Origin: Nonomuraea rhodomycinica
GTDB taxonomy: Bacteria; Actinomycetota; Actinomycetes; Streptosporangiales; Streptosporangiaceae
Assembly (NCBI RefSeq): GCF_013363995.1
Contig: NZ_JABWGO010000001.1
Location: 248,001-312,000 of the forward strand
Direction: 5' to 3'
Length of the DNA stretch: 64,000 nt
Shown: piece after piece, positions 62,539-64,000 of the stretch
Layout of the letters: every line of letters begins with the position of its first letter
Numbering within the stretch: the first letter of the stretch is position 1
Notes under the pieces: generated by a model
Seen by the model: only the letters and a program-made list of their open reading frames with translations
What the model was told of the DNA's origin: nothing
Database searches by the model: none
Translations under genes and position numbers: made by a program

Positions 62539-63312
62539 ATGCATACGCCGACCGGGAAGGTCCCCCACGCCGTGGCCTACACGTGGATGCTGCGTCCCGA
62601 CTACCGGACTCCCCCGGCGCCCGCGGGCGGGGCCGTCCCCGCGGGCCCGTGGCGCCACGCCGACAACGGGCAGGTGATGAACGGCGTCTACGAGCGTTTC
62701 CTGCCCGGCCGGCGGATCGAGGTGGTGGCGATCTGGTACGGCTACGTGCTGAGCCGCTGCGCCGGCCCGCGCATGCCCCGCTTCTCCAGCCCCCTCGTCT
62801 CGGCCTGGAACCCGGTGCTGGCCCAGGGCTTGACGGCCGGGCCGAAGGCGCCGTCGCCGTACCGGGACGCGCATTGGTGCGACCGGTGGACCGCCGAGGC
62901 GCTGCTGTACGGGCGCAAGCCCTTCGGGGTGTTCACGCTGCCGGTGGAGGAGGCGATGCGCTGGTTCACCGGCAGCGGCGGCACGGCCCTGGTCTACCGG
63001 GCGCGGAACACCGGCGAAGGGCTGGTGCGGGTGGTGGCGGGGCTGTCGGAGCCGTACGGGCGGCTGTTCGACGTGGACGCGCTGATCGCGGACTACCGGC
63101 GGGCGCTGCCGGGCGACCTCGGCGAGCAGGAGGCGGAGGCGCTCGCCGCGCACCGGGCGTCCTCCCCCGCCCTCGGCTACGTGCTGCGCGACGACGCGGA
63201 GGACGCCTTCCGGCGGGCGCCGCTGTCGGTGCGCGGGCTCACGCTGGGCTATCCGCCGCACGAGACGGCGGCGCGCGTCCTCGCCGGGACGGGTGCCAGG
63301 ATAGGGGTGTGA
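62539..63312 (+). CDS. protein of unknown function, paired with XRE-DUF5753
   Basis: A 257-residue protein I do not recognise. It starts with the same nine bases as the divergent XRE gene (ATGCATACG, MHT). The middle has Trp/Tyr-rich segments (RRIEVVAIWYGYVLSRC, YRDAHWCDRWTAEALLYG, MRWFTGSGGTALVYRARN). A charged C-terminal half contains DVDALIADYRRALPGDLGEQEAEAL. There is no signal peptide or membrane helix. Its stop overlaps the start of the HAD gene, so they are co-translated. It may be the effector of the XRE regulator. Confidence 0.7.
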   Translation: MHTPTGKVPHAVAYTWMLRPDYRTPPAPAGGAVPAGPWRHADNGQVMNGVYERFLPGRRIEVVAIWYGYVLSRCAGPRMPRFSSPLVSAWNPVLAQGLTAGPKAPSPYRDAHWCDRWTAEALLYGRKPFGVFTLPVEEAMRWFTGSGGTALVYRARNTGEGLVRVVAGLSEPYGRLFDVDALIADYRRALPGDLGEQEAEALAAHRASSPALGYVLRDDAEDAFRRAPLSVRGLTLGYPPHETAARVLAGTGARIGV

Positions 63313-64000
63313 TCCGCGGCGTCCTGCTCGACCTCGACGGCACCCTGCTCGACCACCGCTCGGCGGCCGACGCGGCCGTCATCGGCTGGGTGTCCGAGCA
63401 CGCGCCCGGCCATCCGCGGATGGCGGAGGTCGCCGCGCTGTGGCAGGCGCTGGAGGAGCCGCACCTGCGGGCCTGGCACGCGGGCGAGTGCTCGCTGGAG
63501 GAGCAGCGCCGGCGGCGGATCCGGGCGCTGTGCGTGGAGCTGGCCGTCACGGTGCCGGACGACCTGGACGCGGCGTTCGGCGCGTACGCCGTCCGCTACC
63601 GGCGCAGCTGGAGCGCCTACCCGGACGCGGCGGAGGCGGTGGCGGCGCTGGAGGGGTTCCGGCTGGGAGTGCTGACGAACGGGTCGCAGCGCGTGCAGGA
63701 GGCGAAGGTCCGGGCGATCGGCCTCGGCGGCCGGGTCGGGCCGGTGCTGACGGGCGAGGTGCTGGACGGGCACTACAAGCCGGCTCCGGGCTCCTACACG
63801 GCCGCGGCGCGGGCGCTCGGGCTGGCCCCCGGCGAGGTGCTGCTGGTGGGCGACGACGTGGTCAACGACGTGACGGCGCCGGCGGCGGCCGGGATGCGCT
63901 CGGTCTGGCTCGACCGCCTCGGGACGCGGCCGCCGCCCGCCGGGTTCCCGCGCATCACGTCGCTGGCCGAGCTGCCGGCCCTGGCCCGCGCCGCGCGGGG
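63309..64000 (+). CDS. HAD-superfamily hydrolase, 3' end outside window
   Basis: The first 230 residues of a HAD phosphatase starting at a GTG that overlaps the previous stop (GTGA). Motif I LLDLDGTL is at residues 6-13, with a helical C1 cap, motif II LTNGS, motif III Lys in YKPAPGSY and motif IV VGDDVVNDV. It resembles subfamily IA phosphatases of small metabolites (phosphoglycolate phosphatase-like). The reading frame is open at base 64000. Co-translation with the unknown gene suggests a linked function. Confidence 0.9.
   Translation, partial: MIRGVLLDLDGTLLDHRSAADAAVIGWVSEHAPGHPRMAEVAALWQALEEPHLRAWHAGECSLEEQRRRRIRALCVELAVTVPDDLDAAFGAYAVRYRRSWSAYPDAAEAVAALEGFRLGVLTNGSQRVQEAKVRAIGLGGRVGPVLTGEVLDGHYKPAPGSYTAAARALGLAPGEVLLVGDDVVNDVTAPAAAGMRSVWLDRLGTRPPPAGFPRITSLAELPALARAAR

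Overview
The window is very GC-rich and gene-dense. It has frequent GTG and TTG starts, many ATGA/GTGA stop-start overlaps, several apparently leaderless genes and actinobacterial family signatures: a DUF3040 membrane protein, an Rv2578c-type radical SAM protein, an XRE-DUF5753 regulator, an ECF42 sigma factor with a DGPF/YCII partner, and an AlkZ-like winged-helix protein. I read it as chromosome of a filamentous actinomycete. A Streptosporangiales-type organism is a guess, because no rRNA or other phylogenetic marker is present. About 70 genes are supported. No tRNA, rRNA, CRISPR array, prophage or insertion sequence was seen.

Layout. 1-7.5 kb: the end of an MFS efflux pump, then a compact minus-strand operon for a sugar or amino-sugar (RpiR regulator, ABC binding lipoprotein, two permeases, SIS protein, TIM-barrel glycosidase-like protein, BadF-type kinase). 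7.5-15.1 kb: secreted 5'-nucleotidase, TetR with an NTF2-like partner, prolyl aminopeptidase, methyltransferase, ArsR plus SRPBCC pair, and ECF42 sigma factor with its DGPF protein. 15.2-26 kb: SDR, an adenosine-deaminase-like enzyme, AlkZ-like DNA glycosylase candidate, HrdB-like sigma factor, class V aminotransferase, MarR plus NmrA pair, orphan tyrosine recombinase, AraC plus NmrA pair. 26-28.7 kb: TetR divergent from a HelR/HelD-like RNA polymerase-associated helicase. 28.8-36.1 kb: secreted pectate lyase, and a MacB-type efflux cassette divergent from a two-component system. 36-44.9 kb: Nudix, acyltransferase, class B PBP, PadR with hydrolase, SDR with MerR, DUF3040, SOS-controlled radical SAM protein and a 39-residue basic protein. 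45-54.9 kb: GT4 glycosyltransferase, TetR plus macrolide-type glycosyltransferase, anchored HNH nuclease, SGNH hydrolase, isochorismate synthase, YigZ protein, epoxide hydrolase plus TetR. 54.9-64 kb: an Rbs-type sugar ABC system with divergent TetR, a CaiB/CitE pair with divergent GntR, an XRE-DUF5753 regulator with a divergent unknown protein, and the start of a HAD phosphatase.

Most functional units are local regulator-target pairs, and many intergenic regions hold clear palindromic operators. Examples are TetR 9628-9673 and 26581-26610, MarR 21844-21864, PadR 41399-41426, a MerR-type 19-bp-spacer promoter 41505-41535, LexA 43595-43610 and GntR/FCD 60807-60823.

The least explained structure is a recurring set of short tandem repeats at gene edges. 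At 17.2, 40.7, 52.3 and 58.7 kb the array includes a gene's stop codon and continues downstream. Two adjacent MacB-type genes carry in-frame 11- and 14-residue repeats at their N-termini, with a start codon in each unit.
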